A DNA stretch of 64,000 nucleotides from Bacillus sp. HMF5848 (GTDB lineage Bacteria > Bacillota > Bacilli > Bacillales > HMF5848), in NCBI RefSeq assembly GCF_003944835.1, contig NZ_RWIV01000001.1:4329501-4393500 (forward strand). The letters are read 5' to 3'. Below the pieces are notes generated by a model. That model was given only the letters and a program-made list of their open reading frames with translations, was not told the origin of the DNA and searched no databases. The position numbers and the translations under genes were made by a program. Shown in pieces: positions 1 through 8,787 of this stretch. The number at the start of each line of letters is the position of its first letter. Within the stretch, counting starts at the first letter, position 1.

Positions 1-1
1 T

Positions 2-676
2 GGTGGAGGAATTGGTGCGGCTATTATGAATGGTGTGAAACGCGGATTATTCTCAAATGAAGCTGGTATGGGTAGCGCTCCTAATGCGGCAGCTACTGCA
101 TCTGTGTCTCATCCAGCTAAACAAGGCTTTATCCAAACACTAGGTGTCTTCGTTGATACCATCGTTATTTGCTCAGCTACAGCGTTTATTATTTTACTAG
201 CACCTGTCTATCAAACTGGTGAGGTATCAGGTATTGCATTACTACAGAACTCACTGTCTACTCATGTAGGTGGATGGGCAAGTACCTTTATTGCAATTTC
301 CATCTTACTGTTTGCCTTTAGTTCGATTATTGGCAGCTACTACTACGGTGAAACTAATATTGAATTTATTAAAAAGGATAAAAATTGGCTTACGATATAT
401 CGTGTCTTAACACTGACTATTGTTTTGATTGGTTCTGTGATTGGCCTGGATTTAGTTTGGAGTATTGCTGATATTTTTATGGGCATGATGGCACTTATTA
501 ATCTTGTAGCTATCGCTTTATTAAGTAAAGTAGCTTTAAAAGTGTTACGAGATTATCAACAACAACGTGCTGCCGGACTTAATCCAACTTTTAATGCCAC
601 AGCAGTAGGCATTGAAAATACAGAATGCTGGGATATGGATGAGGAGCTTCAAGAACAAGATAGAATCGCTGTTTAG
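2..676 (+). CDS. Sodium:alanine/glycine symporter (AGCS family), C-terminal part
   Basis: The reading frame is open from base 2 to the stop at 676, so the gene is cut by the window edge and lacks its N-terminal half. The visible part has the AGCS signature NEAGMGSAPNAAATA followed by four or five hydrophobic membrane segments and a hydrophilic acidic tail. Members of this family import alanine or glycine with sodium across the cytoplasmic membrane (AlsT/AgcS type). A hairpin with a T-run follows the stop directly. The substrate cannot be told from this fragment. Confidence 0.9.
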   Translation, partial: GGGIGAAIMNGVKRGLFSNEAGMGSAPNAAATASVSHPAKQGFIQTLGVFVDTIVICSATAFIILLAPVYQTGEVSGIALLQNSLSTHVGGWASTFIAISILLFAFSSIIGSYYYGETNIEFIKKDKNWLTIYRVLTLTIVLIGSVIGLDLVWSIADIFMGMMALINLVAIALLSKVALKVLRDYQQQRAAGLNPTFNATAVGIENTECWDMDEELQEQDRIAV

Positions 677-685
677 GCTAACTAA

Positions 686-716
686 CAGAGTGCTGCATGG
701 CAGTGCTCTGTTTTTT
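686..716 (+). terminator. Rho-independent terminator of the AGCS symporter gene
   Basis: An inverted repeat (arm CAGAGTGCTGC with G-U pairs in the partner) is followed by six T residues, starting 9 nt after the stop codon. Confidence 0.8.
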
Positions 717-760
717 CATGATGCATCTTTTTAAGGAACTGGTAAACAAGCTTACTACAC

Positions 761-797
761 AAAAAGAGCGCGGGACTCATTATGACCCGCACTCTCA
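761..797 (-). terminator. Rho-independent terminator of the aldo/keto reductase operon
   Basis: On the minus strand a GC-rich stem (GAGTGCGGG paired with CCCGCGCTC, one mismatch) is followed by a run of T. It begins about 10 nt after the end of the last gene of the operon. Confidence 0.8.
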
Positions 798-807
798 AAC
801 TCATATT

Positions 808-1815
808 CTATGCTTTAGGAAACTCTGCCAATATAGCTTCAATCTGTTGTAATTCATCAGCTGTAAAACCTAAGTTTTCAACTGTTTTCACGTTTTCTTC
901 TATTTGAGACACACGGCTTGCTCCTATAAGAGCTGATGTTACACGTTCATCACGTAACACCCATGCTAATGCTAGCTGTGCTAACGATTGACCTCGGTTT
1001 GCCGCTACATCATTTAGTTGGCGCAGGACAGCTACTTTTTTCTCATTAATTGCTTTGGTTTCTAAAAATACACTTTCACTGGCTGCACGAGAATCAGCAG
1101 GAATACCGTCTAAGTAACGCCCCGATAATAATCCTTGCGCTAGTGGAGAGAACACGATTGTGCCAATACCATGTTCACCTGTTACATCTAATAACCCATC
1201 GTCTTCAATCCAACGATTTAACATGGAGTAGGAAGGTTGATGCAACACAGTTGGCGTTCTTAATTCGCGAAGAACCTTTAGGGCAGCCTCTGTTTGCTCA
1301 GCATTGTAATTCGAAATTCCTACATACAACGCTTTTCCTTGGCGTACGGCTGAATCAAGTGCTACCATCGTTTCTTCAATATCCGTATCTGGATCTGGTC
1401 TGTGCGAATAAAATATATCCACATAATCTAGACCTAGACGTCCTAAGCTTTGGTCAAGGCTTGCAAGTAAGTACTTACGGGACCCTAAGTCACCGTATGG
1501 TCCTTCCCACATATAATAGCCAGCCTTCGTAGAGATAATAAGCTCATCACGGTAGCTTTGTAAATTTTCCTTCACTATTTTTCCAAACGTTTCTTCAGCA
1601 GATCCTGCAGGAGGTCCGTAATTGTTTGCCAAATCAAAGTGAGTTATTCCTAAATCGAATGAACGAAGTACCATCTCTTTAGCCGTATCATATGGCGTTT
1701 TTGTGCCAAAGTTGTGCCATAATCCTAACGAGATAGCAGGAAGCTTTAACCCTTTGCGGCCACAGCGATTATAAACCATGTTTTCATAACGTGTATTGCT
1801 AGCTTGGTAAGTCAT
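808..1815 (-). CDS. Aldo/keto reductase, L-glyceraldehyde-3-phosphate reductase (YghZ) type
   Basis: A 335-residue AKR with the tetrad in its usual order: Asp and Tyr in HFDLANNYG (about residues 59-67), Lys in STKAGYY, His in YSHRPDPDTD. The long N-terminus NTRYENMVYNRCGRKGLKLP and the HRPDPDTD block are typical of the YghZ/AKR14 subgroup, which reduces glyceraldehyde 3-phosphate and other aldehydes with NADPH in the cytosol. An AGGAGG ribosome binding site precedes the ATG. It is the last gene of a minus-strand run AKR-AKR-SDR-AKR and lies 12 nt after the SDR. The subgroup call is good; the physiological substrate is not known. Confidence 0.88.
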   Translation of the reverse strand: MTYQASNTRYENMVYNRCGRKGLKLPAISLGLWHNFGTKTPYDTAKEMVLRSFDLGITHFDLANNYGPPAGSAEETFGKIVKENLQSYRDELIISTKAGYYMWEGPYGDLGSRKYLLASLDQSLGRLGLDYVDIFYSHRPDPDTDIEETMVALDSAVRQGKALYVGISNYNAEQTEAALKVLRELRTPTVLHQPSYSMLNRWIEDDGLLDVTGEHGIGTIVFSPLAQGLLSGRYLDGIPADSRAASESVFLETKAINEKKVAVLRQLNDVAANRGQSLAQLALAWVLRDERVTSALIGASRVSQIEENVKTVENLGFTADELQQIEAILAEFPKA

Positions 1816-1827
1816 TATTATATCCTC

Positions 1828-2529
1828 CTATTTGGAATGAAAATCCTGTGCACTTATCCATTGGCCATTAGGCCCATCATTATCATAAAGTGCTAATTCA
1901 ATAGCACCTGGCAACACCGATTCTACCTCGTGCCAAGCATGCGGTCCGCCTAAATCTGTTTTTAGCCAGCCTGGATCCAAGGCATTTACAAGCACTCCTG
2001 ATCCGTTTAACGCTGCTGCTAAATCTTCCGTAAACTTGTCCACCATTGCTTTTGAAGTACCGTACGGGGACAGATTCGGTTCGTTTTTTATACCTGAAGA
2101 CAAGTTGATGATACGACCATACCCACGCTCCTGCATCATTGGTGCGAATGCCTGACATAAGCGAACGAGAGGATAAAAGTTATTTTCAAACTCATGTTCA
2201 AAATCTTCTTTCGTGAATTCCCATATCGGTTTTTGTTTCCCCTGAATTGCAGCATTATTATATAAAATATCAAGCTTGCCATATGTACTCGTAATATAGC
2301 TAACTATATCTTTAATGACTTGTTCTTGTGTCAAATCACCTTCTACCACGTCCACTTTGACACCATATTCGGTTAATAATTCTTTTGTTTTATTAGTATT
2401 TTCCTTTTTGCGCCCATGAATAATGACGTCACAGCCTTCTCGCGCTAGGCCAATCGCAATTTGCTGCCCTATTCCACGACTTGATCCTGTGACTAATGCT
2501 ATTTTTCCTTCTAAACGTTTCAATGACAT
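1828..2529 (-). CDS. Short-chain dehydrogenase/reductase (SDR)
   Basis: A classical SDR of about 233 residues: cofactor loop TGSSRGIGQ near the N-terminus, NNAA in the middle, a serine in NLSSG and the YxxxK pair in YGTSKAMVDK. The chosen ATG at 2529 has AAAGGAGAG directly upstream; a longer in-frame extension to 2577 would run back into the preceding reductase gene and has no ribosome binding site. It sits 8 nt after one aldo/keto reductase and 12 nt before another, so it is co-transcribed with them. It probably oxidises or reduces a sugar or polyol; the substrate is unassigned. Confidence 0.85.
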   Translation of the reverse strand: MSLKRLEGKIALVTGSSRGIGQQIAIGLAREGCDVIIHGRKKENTNKTKELLTEYGVKVDVVEGDLTQEQVIKDIVSYITSTYGKLDILYNNAAIQGKQKPIWEFTKEDFEHEFENNFYPLVRLCQAFAPMMQERGYGRIINLSSGIKNEPNLSPYGTSKAMVDKFTEDLAAALNGSGVLVNALDPGWLKTDLGGPHAWHEVESVLPGAIELALYDNDGPNGQWISAQDFHSK

Positions 2530-2537
2530 ACTCTCCT

Positions 2538-3473
2538 TTACCACGGTAGTGGTTGTTTCTCTATATGTTCTCTCCAAAATTCGTGTAATTTTTCTACCAA
2601 TTCTTGAGGCATACGTTCTGACGCAGCAGCCATATTTTCCTGCAACTGACTGAGATTTTTTACGCCTGGAATCACAGTCGAAATCTCTTCATGAGCTAAG
2701 ATGAAGCGCAGTGCTGTTCGATTTAACTTTGGCTCATAATGCGTTAATTCTTTTATTTGTTGAATTAACGCCGTCCTCCGTACTTTATCCGCATCCGTCC
2801 ATCTACTGCGAATATCATGAAATACACTACCAGCATCATACTTACCAGATAACCACCCTGAGTCGAGCGGAACCTTAGCTATTAACCCTACACCTTTTTC
2901 TTTAGCTTTATTAAAGGCTTGGGTAGTCTCTTGATGCATTATATTAAACAGTACTTCAATTACTTTGCTATTAGTCGTCTCTATTAACTGTAACATGTCC
3001 TTGCTAGAGTCGACAGAAGCACCATATGCTCGTATTTTACCTTCTGCTTTTAACTGCTCTAGCACTTCATAGTGCGGACTATCTCCATTTAATAACTCAT
3101 AAGGTGGGTTGTGCAAAAGGATGGTGTCGACATAATCTGTTTGTAGTCTTCTTAGACTACCTTCCACCGAGTAGCGCAGAGCATTCACATCAAAATTTAA
3201 AGTCCCATCTGCATGATGACCAAACTTAGTATTAATGACAACTTGATCTCTTTTTCCTTTCAACGCTTTTCCTAGTAATGTCTCACTATTCCCAGAGCCA
3301 TAATTAGGGGCTGTATCAAAAAAATTACACCCTTCTGATAGGGCTGCGTGCACTAGATGCATCGCTTCCGTCTCTGTCATGGCAGACCAATCTTTGTCAT
3401 TTCCGAGCTGCCAGGCTCCAAAGCCAACCTCAGATACGTGTATACCTGTATCACCGAGTGTTCTTGTTTTCAT
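2538..3473 (-). CDS. Aldo/keto reductase
   Basis: A 311-residue AKR. Tetrad residues are visible: Asp and Tyr in FFDTAPNYGSG, Lys in INTKFGHH, His in ILLHNPPYE. The C-terminal NADP-binding signature is present as VIPGVKNLSQLQEN. Its ATG has GAGGTG five bases upstream. It is the middle member of three divergent AKR paralogues on this strand (the others at 808 and 3540). It most resembles the sugar or general aldehyde AKRs common near catabolic clusters. No specific substrate can be given. Confidence 0.86.
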   Translation of the reverse strand: MKTRTLGDTGIHVSEVGFGAWQLGNDKDWSAMTETEAMHLVHAALSEGCNFFDTAPNYGSGNSETLLGKALKGKRDQVVINTKFGHHADGTLNFDVNALRYSVEGSLRRLQTDYVDTILLHNPPYELLNGDSPHYEVLEQLKAEGKIRAYGASVDSSKDMLQLIETTNSKVIEVLFNIMHQETTQAFNKAKEKGVGLIAKVPLDSGWLSGKYDAGSVFHDIRSRWTDADKVRRTALIQQIKELTHYEPKLNRTALRFILAHEEISTVIPGVKNLSQLQENMAAASERMPQELVEKLHEFWREHIEKQPLPW

Positions 3474-3539
3474 CTATGCACCTCTTTACTCGCAAATTTT
3501 ACAAACGAGAAATTGATTTTACTAAAATGATAATCGTAA

Positions 3540-4523
3540 TTAATAAGCGCCTCTAATGTGCTTTGCGATATCTGTTTCATAAAAGTCAGCTAGTCGCTTT
3601 AGTTCTTCCTGTGTAAACGACGGAACATCTCCCGCCTCCAGGTTTGCTTTCACTTGTTGTACATTTTTAAATCCAGGAATGACACAGCTAATCTCCTCTT
3701 GGTCTAACAACCAGCGTAAGGCAGCGTGAGCCATCGAGATACGTCCTTCTTTAATCCAGCTCAACTGATTTGCCAATTCCACACCGGTTTCAAACGGTAT
3801 ACCAGCAAATGTTTCGCCGACATTAAACGACTCACCATCTCGGTTAAAATTACGATGATCATCTGCTTCAAACTTTGTATCTTTAGTAAATTTACCAGTT
3901 AACAGACCACTAGCTAGTGGTAAACGGACTAGAATACCAACACCAGAAGATTTTGCTTGTGGCAATAATTCATGTAATGGCTTCTGCCTAAACAAATTGA
4001 AAATAACCTGGAGTGCACTTACACTAGTATTCTCTACGCAAAACAGGCCTTCCTCAACCGTTTCTACACTCACGCCATAATGACGAATTTTACCTTCTTG
4101 CTTTAATTTATCTAGTACTTCAAACACTCGTCCATCTTTCAGTATTTCTAATGGAGGACAGTGAATTTGGTACAAATCAATCGCTTCACGATTCAACCTT
4201 TTTAGGCTTGCTTCGCAAAAGGCACGAACTTGCTCTTCTGAGTACGTGGCATGGTCATAAATATCCCCTGCACGACAAAATTTCGTAGCTATATGTATTT
4301 TGTCTTCTAGCCCTTTCGTGGCTTTTGCAAGTAGCTCTTCGCTATGTCCTCCGCCGTATACATCTGCTGTATCAAAAAAGTTAACGCCTTGATCTATCGC
4401 AACTTGCAGAGCACGTAGAGATTCCTCGTCATTGACTGATCCCCACGAACCACCAATAGCCCATGTCCCGAAGCTAATTTCACTAACCTTTAAATCAGTA
4501 TTTCCTAATTGTCTATATAACAA
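3540..4523 (-). CDS. Aldo/keto reductase, first gene of the AKR/SDR operon
   Basis: A 327-residue AKR with Asp and Tyr in FFDTADVYGGG, Lys in IATKFCRAG, His in QIHCPPLE, and a C-terminal CVIPGFKNVQQVKAN cofactor motif. It starts with TTG at 4523 behind the strong site AAGGAGGAG. A near-palindrome (4542-4561) just upstream may be the operator for the whole operon. It is divergent from the ROK regulator and the MFS carrier, which suggests these genes serve one carbohydrate pathway. The substrate is unknown. Confidence 0.86.
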   Translation of the reverse strand: MLYRQLGNTDLKVSEISFGTWAIGGSWGSVNDEESLRALQVAIDQGVNFFDTADVYGGGHSEELLAKATKGLEDKIHIATKFCRAGDIYDHATYSEEQVRAFCEASLKRLNREAIDLYQIHCPPLEILKDGRVFEVLDKLKQEGKIRHYGVSVETVEEGLFCVENTSVSALQVIFNLFRQKPLHELLPQAKSSGVGILVRLPLASGLLTGKFTKDTKFEADDHRNFNRDGESFNVGETFAGIPFETGVELANQLSWIKEGRISMAHAALRWLLDQEEISCVIPGFKNVQQVKANLEAGDVPSFTQEELKRLADFYETDIAKHIRGAY

Positions 4524-4541
4524 AGCGTTCTCCTCCTTATC

Positions 4542-4561
4542 TTAAGAAACCGGTTTACTAA
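4542..4561. promoter_or_regulatory. Candidate LacI/ROK-type operator upstream of the AKR operon
   Basis: The 20-bp sequence is an imperfect palindrome around AAACCGGTTT (8 of 10 positions symmetric). It lies about 20 bp upstream of the AKR start codon and in the divergent promoter region. The CpG-centred form is what LacI-family proteins usually bind, and a LacI-type regulator is encoded at 7105-8142. Assignment is inference. Confidence 0.45.
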
Positions 4562-4680
4562 ATGATAGCATGGAAAAACATCTTTTTCTACCCGTTAAAC
4601 AAACTGCTGAATAATTTATTAGTAATCCTAAATTATCCATTGAACTATTAGCATTTATGTAAGATAATGTGTAAATGCAG

Positions 4681-4734
4681 TTAGTTCAACAACTGAACAA
4701 AGTGAGGTTATATATGGTACATACAACTGAACAA
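4681..4734. promoter_or_regulatory. Candidate ROK autoregulatory sites
   Basis: GTTCA-N5-TGAAC forms an inverted repeat at 4684-4698. The 11-mer CAACTGAACAA occurs twice, at 4690-4700 and 4724-4734, 34 bp apart and spanning the ROK start codon. TTAGTTCAACAACTGAAC is loosely like the xylose-type ROK operator. This could be where the ROK protein represses its own gene. Confidence 0.4.
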
Positions 4735-5889
4735 CACACAGTTAAAAGAATGAATATAAGCCTTGTTTTTCATTATATTAAAGATAATAGTCCTGTCTCA
4801 CGAGTTGAAATTGCTAAGCACTTAGGCCTTACAAAAGCAACTGTATCGACGATTGTACAAGAGCTTATTAATAAAGGGCTCGTGTACGAAATGGGCCCAG
4901 GCGCATCAAGTGGTGGTCGAAAGCCTGTTATTATTGTGTTCAACCAACAATGCGCCTATTCAATAGGGGTAGATGTTAAAGTTGGCTATGTCCAAGGTCT
5001 TCTTGTTGATTTTAAAGGCAAAGTAGTTCAGAAAGAAATAATTACCTATGAGCAGGAGCACATGTCCAAACAAACGATCATTAACATAGTAAAAAAGACT
5101 ATTTACACATTACTAGAAGCAACTCCCCCCTCATTATATGGTGTCGTAGGCATTTCCATTGGTGTACCTGGTATTGTGGATTGCGATGGTTTTATCTTAC
5201 ATGCTCCTAATTTGAATTGGAAAGACGTAGACATCCAAACTATACTTGCGGATGAGTTCAATATTCCCGTAATAGTCGATAACGATAGTAATTTTGGCGC
5301 CATCGCTGAATACACTTTTGGGAAAATCCCTCATACGAATAACTTTTTGTATGTGAGTGTTGGGGTAGGAATCGGTGCTGGTATCATTATAAATGGACAA
5401 TTATATAAAGGTAGCTTTGGATTTTCAGGTGAAGTGGGACACATGACAATTGTACCTGATGGAGCTTTATGTAGTTGTGGCAATAAAGGTTGTTGGGAGC
5501 TGTATGCATCCGAAAAAGCACTTCATAAAGCTTCTAACCGGCTTAATTCGGAAAACCTCGGGATTGATGACCTAGTTCATTTAGCCAACAAAGGCGATTA
5601 TCACGTTATTGAGCTATTTAAAGAAATGGGCGAGTACTTTGGAATCGGGCTCTCAAACTTAGTTAATATATTCAATCCCGAATCAATCGTTATTGGAAGT
5701 AGCTTAAATAAACTATCAAAATGGATTGAACCAGCGATTTATCGTGAAATGGAGACACGTGCACTTGTTTATCACCGAAGAAGATTTCATATTTCTTTTT
5801 CTCATTTAAACAATGATGCTACTTGTTTAGGTGGAAGTTTGCAAGCAATAGAAACATTTTGTCGCACCACACTCAATATTATAAAGTAA
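4714..5889 (+). CDS. ROK-family transcriptional regulator (XylR/NagC type)
   Basis: The N-terminus carries a winged helix-turn-helix (about residues 28-58, SRVEIAKHLGLTKATVSTIV) and the rest is a ROK sugar-kinase-like domain. The zinc motif CSCGNKGCWE is intact and the ATP-loop region VGVGIGAGII is present. This architecture marks repressors that sense a sugar, rather than kinases. The ATG at 4714 has GTGAGG six bases before it; an in-frame ATG at 4675 has no ribosome binding site. The MFS carrier follows 14 nt after the stop, so both form one unit divergent from the AKR operon. It probably controls these genes in response to their substrate. Confidence 0.88.
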   Translation: MVHTTEQHTVKRMNISLVFHYIKDNSPVSRVEIAKHLGLTKATVSTIVQELINKGLVYEMGPGASSGGRKPVIIVFNQQCAYSIGVDVKVGYVQGLLVDFKGKVVQKEIITYEQEHMSKQTIINIVKKTIYTLLEATPPSLYGVVGISIGVPGIVDCDGFILHAPNLNWKDVDIQTILADEFNIPVIVDNDSNFGAIAEYTFGKIPHTNNFLYVSVGVGIGAGIIINGQLYKGSFGFSGEVGHMTIVPDGALCSCGNKGCWELYASEKALHKASNRLNSENLGIDDLVHLANKGDYHVIELFKEMGEYFGIGLSNLVNIFNPESIVIGSSLNKLSKWIEPAIYREMETRALVYHRRRFHISFSHLNNDATCLGGSLQAIETFCRTTLNIIK

Positions 5890-5903
5890 GAAGGGATTTT
5901 TTT

Positions 5904-7073
5904 ATGCCTTATACAGGTCAAGTAAACTCATTACGAATCTTTTTGTTCTTTTTTCATGCCTCAGTCACCATCATTATTAGCTTTTTACCTGTTTATTTTA
6001 AATCTGAAGGATTATCAGGTGCGCAAATTGGTTGGCTTCTAGCCATTGGGCCAATGATCTCTATGATTACACAACCCATTGCAGGTTTTTTAAGTGATAA
6101 GTATAAAACTGTTAAAAAGCTATTGCTGATAAGTTTATTAGGTACGATCGTTTTTGGAACAATCATGTTCCAAATGCATACATTTGCACTATTTCTGCTA
6201 GTCGGCTTGTTTTTCTTTGCCTTTATGAGTCCACTCGGCGCGTTAGGAGATAGCTTAACACAGACGACTGCCACCATTTCTAATAAGAAATTTGGCAGCA
6301 TTCGTTCCTTTGGTTCACTCGGTTTTGCTACTGCATCATTAATTGGCGGCGTTATATTAGGGTTTATCGGGATTGCCAATGTTGGCTACGTGTTTATTGG
6401 TCTTTTATCTATCGCGTTCTTGCTATGTTTAAAAGTAACAGATGTTAGTTTGTCAAAAAATCCCGTTACCGTTATAGATACATTTAAGCTGTTTAAAAAT
6501 CGTAGATTAGTTGTATTTTTAGGTATCATGCTTTTTATAACAATTACACACCGTACGAACGATAGTTATTTAGGTATTTATATAGAGTCGTTAGGCGGGA
6601 ACGAGCAACTTATTGGGCTTGCTTGGTTTATTGCCGTTCTATCGGAAGCTATTATTTTTGCTACGAGTCGCCACTGGATTGATAGGTTTAATCTAACGAC
6701 ATTAATTGTTGTAGCCTCCTTGGTTTACACTGTACGCTGGTTTTTATTTAGCATAGCAAACGACCCATCTTTCATCATTATGTTCCAATTCATGCACGGC
6801 TTATCATTTGGAATCTTTTTTTCCTGTGCGTTTGAATATGTCAGCCGTTTAGTGCCAAGGGACTATATCGCAACAGGGCATTTACTCTTTATAATGTTCT
6901 TCTTCGGTTTTTCTGGCATCATAGGTTCATTAGCGGGAGGTATGATTTTAGATGTTTATGGTGGCTCCACTTTGTATGTTGTTTTAGGCATTATGACGTT
7001 GATTGGTTCTTTAGCCTTGTATGCTTTCTCTTACAAGACAGAGCAGAAAAAGGAAAATGTATTAGCACATTAG
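5904..7073 (+). CDS. MFS transporter, sugar/nucleoside-type (MFS_1-like)
   Basis: About 389 residues with roughly twelve hydrophobic segments and a loop 2-3 motif GFLSDKYKTVKK. The overall pattern fits the small MFS_1-like branch that includes LacY-like sugar and nucleoside proton symporters. The ATG at 5904 follows AGAAGGG; this site overlaps the ROK stop codon, which indicates coupled expression. It is the only transporter in the cluster and is therefore the best candidate to import the substrate of the neighbouring AKR and SDR enzymes. The exact solute is not known. Confidence 0.82.
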   Translation: MPYTGQVNSLRIFLFFFHASVTIIISFLPVYFKSEGLSGAQIGWLLAIGPMISMITQPIAGFLSDKYKTVKKLLLISLLGTIVFGTIMFQMHTFALFLLVGLFFFAFMSPLGALGDSLTQTTATISNKKFGSIRSFGSLGFATASLIGGVILGFIGIANVGYVFIGLLSIAFLLCLKVTDVSLSKNPVTVIDTFKLFKNRRLVVFLGIMLFITITHRTNDSYLGIYIESLGGNEQLIGLAWFIAVLSEAIIFATSRHWIDRFNLTTLIVVASLVYTVRWFLFSIANDPSFIIMFQFMHGLSFGIFFSCAFEYVSRLVPRDYIATGHLLFIMFFFGFSGIIGSLAGGMILDVYGGSTLYVVLGIMTLIGSLALYAFSYKTEQKKENVLAH

Positions 7074-7090
7074 TAGTATGAAAATGCACG

Positions 7091-7121
7091 AAAAAAAGTC
7101 ACGATTATTCGTGACTTTTTT
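7091..7121. terminator. Bidirectional terminator between the MFS and LacI-type genes
   Basis: Perfect stem GTCACGA / TCGTGAC with a TTAT loop, flanked by A7 on the left and T6 on the right, so it can act in both directions. The stop codon of the LacI-type gene lies inside the loop. Confidence 0.9.
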
Positions 7122-8142
7122 CTTGTAATATCTTCACACCACACGATTCGCGAATAACTAGTTCCGAATCGACATAAATATATTTACACTTTACTTCATT
7201 GTTTATTAAGTCGTTTAAAATATATCCCGCAAGCTTCCCCATTTTTACTTTATCCTGTCTTACAGTTGAAAGCTTAGGGTCACTATATCTACAAGCCTCG
7301 ATGTCATCACAACCAATAACTCGTATATCTTCAGGTACCTTCAATCCCTCTCCTTTAATAGCGCGAATAGCCCCTAACGCCATCATGTCTGAAGCAGCAA
7401 ACACTGCTTTCGGATAAGGCTTGTTAGCTAACAAATATTTCATAGCATCATAGCCACTTTGCTCTGTAAAATCACCGTAATATACCCATTCATCGTACAC
7501 AGGTAGACCGAATTGTTTCATAGCCTTCATAAAACCCTCTTTACGAATACTCGCTATGAAGGAACCCTCTTTTCCACCTATATAGCCTATATCTCGCACC
7601 CCATTCAAATAGAAGTGCTCCACCACTTGAAAAGACAATTTAGTATTATCTGTCATCACATAACTTGACTTAGAACCAGACAATTTCAAATCAATCCCCA
7701 CACAAGGAATTTCACTTTGATCTAGTTCATAGACAGCTGACTCAATCTCTTCACCTGCAATAATTAAACAACCATCTAAATGAAAATGTCGAGCCCGAGC
7801 TAAATAATTGTCACTCGTTTTAGATAACTGCTCATTAGAAAACATTAATATATCGTACCCTAGGTCGCCCATGGTTTTTTTAAAAGCGTTTAGAACTTCA
7901 TTAAAGAAAGGGTGATTAAATTCCACATTTACTTTTCCCGAAAAAATCAAGCCTATTAAGTTTGACTTTTTAGTAGCTAATGATTTTGCAGAAAATGTTG
8001 GCTGGTACCCTGTTTCTTCAATTATCTTCATCACTTGCTTCGTTGTTTTTTCACTAATCCCACCATAGTTGTTAATAATTTTAGAAACAGTGGCTGGTGA
8101 AACACCTGCCATCTTGGCGATATCTCGGATCGTTAATTTCAT
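7105..8142 (-). CDS. LacI-family transcriptional regulator
   Basis: A 345-residue regulator with the LacI helix-turn-helix at the N-terminus (TIRDIAKMAGVSPATVSKII, about residues 3-22) and a hinge helix around AKSLATKKSN. A periplasmic-binding-like effector domain follows, with AAFSDMMALGAI-type and VIGCDDIEA motifs (here FAASDMMALGAI). It faces the MFS gene across a shared terminator. Its upstream region holds several palindromes that could be its own operators. It is likely a sugar-responsive repressor of the adjoining cluster, but regulation of distant genes cannot be excluded. Confidence 0.9.
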   Translation of the reverse strand: MKLTIRDIAKMAGVSPATVSKIINNYGGISEKTTKQVMKIIEETGYQPTFSAKSLATKKSNLIGLIFSGKVNVEFNHPFFNEVLNAFKKTMGDLGYDILMFSNEQLSKTSDNYLARARHFHLDGCLIIAGEEIESAVYELDQSEIPCVGIDLKLSGSKSSYVMTDNTKLSFQVVEHFYLNGVRDIGYIGGKEGSFIASIRKEGFMKAMKQFGLPVYDEWVYYGDFTEQSGYDAMKYLLANKPYPKAVFAASDMMALGAIRAIKGEGLKVPEDIRVIGCDDIEACRYSDPKLSTVRQDKVKMGKLAGYILNDLINNEVKCKYIYVDSELVIRESCGVKILQEKSHE

Positions 8143-8160
8143 GGCTATCCCTTCTATACT

Positions 8161-8250
8161 GTAACGTTAAACATGATGGTATTATTAAATATCATCATGC
8201 ACATCATTAATCATACCATTGACTCACGTATGATTGTCAATAAACGTTAT
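8161..8250. promoter_or_regulatory. Palindrome cluster and promoter upstream of the LacI-type gene
   Basis: Three dyads lie here: TAACGTTA (8162-8169), CATGATG-N14-CATCATG (8172-8199, 11 of 13 positions symmetric when extended), and AATCATAC-N11-GTATGATT (8209-8235, perfect arms). On the minus strand TTGACA (8235-8240) and TATGAT (8210-8215) form a possible promoter with 19-bp spacing, overlapped by the third dyad. Autoregulation by the LacI-type protein is a reasonable reading. Confidence 0.5.
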
Positions 8251-8330
8251 TAATGCCACTTCCAATTTTATATTTACCCACTACTACGGTCATACTAATA
8301 GAAAAAGGTATCCAAAAGGAGGCACTCATA

Positions 8331-8510
8331 ATGGAAAAAACACAGGCATTAGCTTATACCACCATCGCTATGAGTAAACTAGGTTACAGTCGTAGGGAAA
8401 TTGAACAAATTACAAATGCTATGCTCGAGGAGTTTGAAGTCTATACAGAAGGTGAAGCAGAGGATAAAGCAGACGAAATAATATTTGGCGATGCTCCTGA
8501 ACGGACATGA
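8331..8510 (+). CDS. Small conserved-looking protein of unknown function
   Basis: 59 residues, soluble, with an acidic C-terminal half (EEFEVYTEGEAEDKADE) and a helical N-terminal half with GYSRREIEQ. The ATG at 8331 is preceded by AAAGGAGG at good spacing; an in-frame upstream extension to 8253 has no ribosome binding site. I do not recognise the family with certainty. A terminator-like hairpin follows at 8561. Confidence 0.65.
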   Translation: MEKTQALAYTTIAMSKLGYSRREIEQITNAMLEEFEVYTEGEAEDKADEIIFGDAPERT

Positions 8511-8560
8511 ATGTATATTTCGAGAAAAGTACAAATATAATAAAGTACACTTTAGGAGGG

Positions 8561-8594
8561 TGTCCCAAAACTTACGTTTTTGGGGCATTTTTTT
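8561..8594 (+). terminator. Terminator-like hairpin, possibly also an IS end
   Basis: CCCAAAA paired with TTTTGGG around a CTTACG loop, then seven T residues. The 5' arm begins GGGTGTCCC, which resembles the terminal inverted repeats of some IS elements, so this may be the left boundary of the IS1182-like remnant. Confidence 0.6.
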
Positions 8595-8611
8595 AAAAAA
8601 AAAACAGTGGC

Positions 8612-8739
8612 GTTGATTTTCACTCCATTGCGCTCGCTTTCCGCGGGGTGGCCGTGAGCCTCCTCAGGCTGCGCCTTGTGGGGTCTCACGCTTGCCACTA
8701 CAATCCCGCAGGAGTCGAGCGCATTCCGCTACAATCAAC
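8612..8739. repeat. GC-rich intergenic repeat with GTTGATT ends (copy 1)
   Basis: A 128-bp block starting GTTGATTTTCACTCCATTGC and ending in CAATCAAC. Its ends form an imperfect inverted repeat (GTTGATT plus TGCGCTCG in both arms). It is far richer in GC than its surroundings. A second member is at 18663-18866. I recall similar elements from many Bacillaceae genomes but know no function. Its structure is MITE-like. Confidence 0.6.
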
Positions 8740-8787
8740 AAGGTACGAAACATGATATACTAGGCTGAAAAGTAAGCATAAAAAAAC

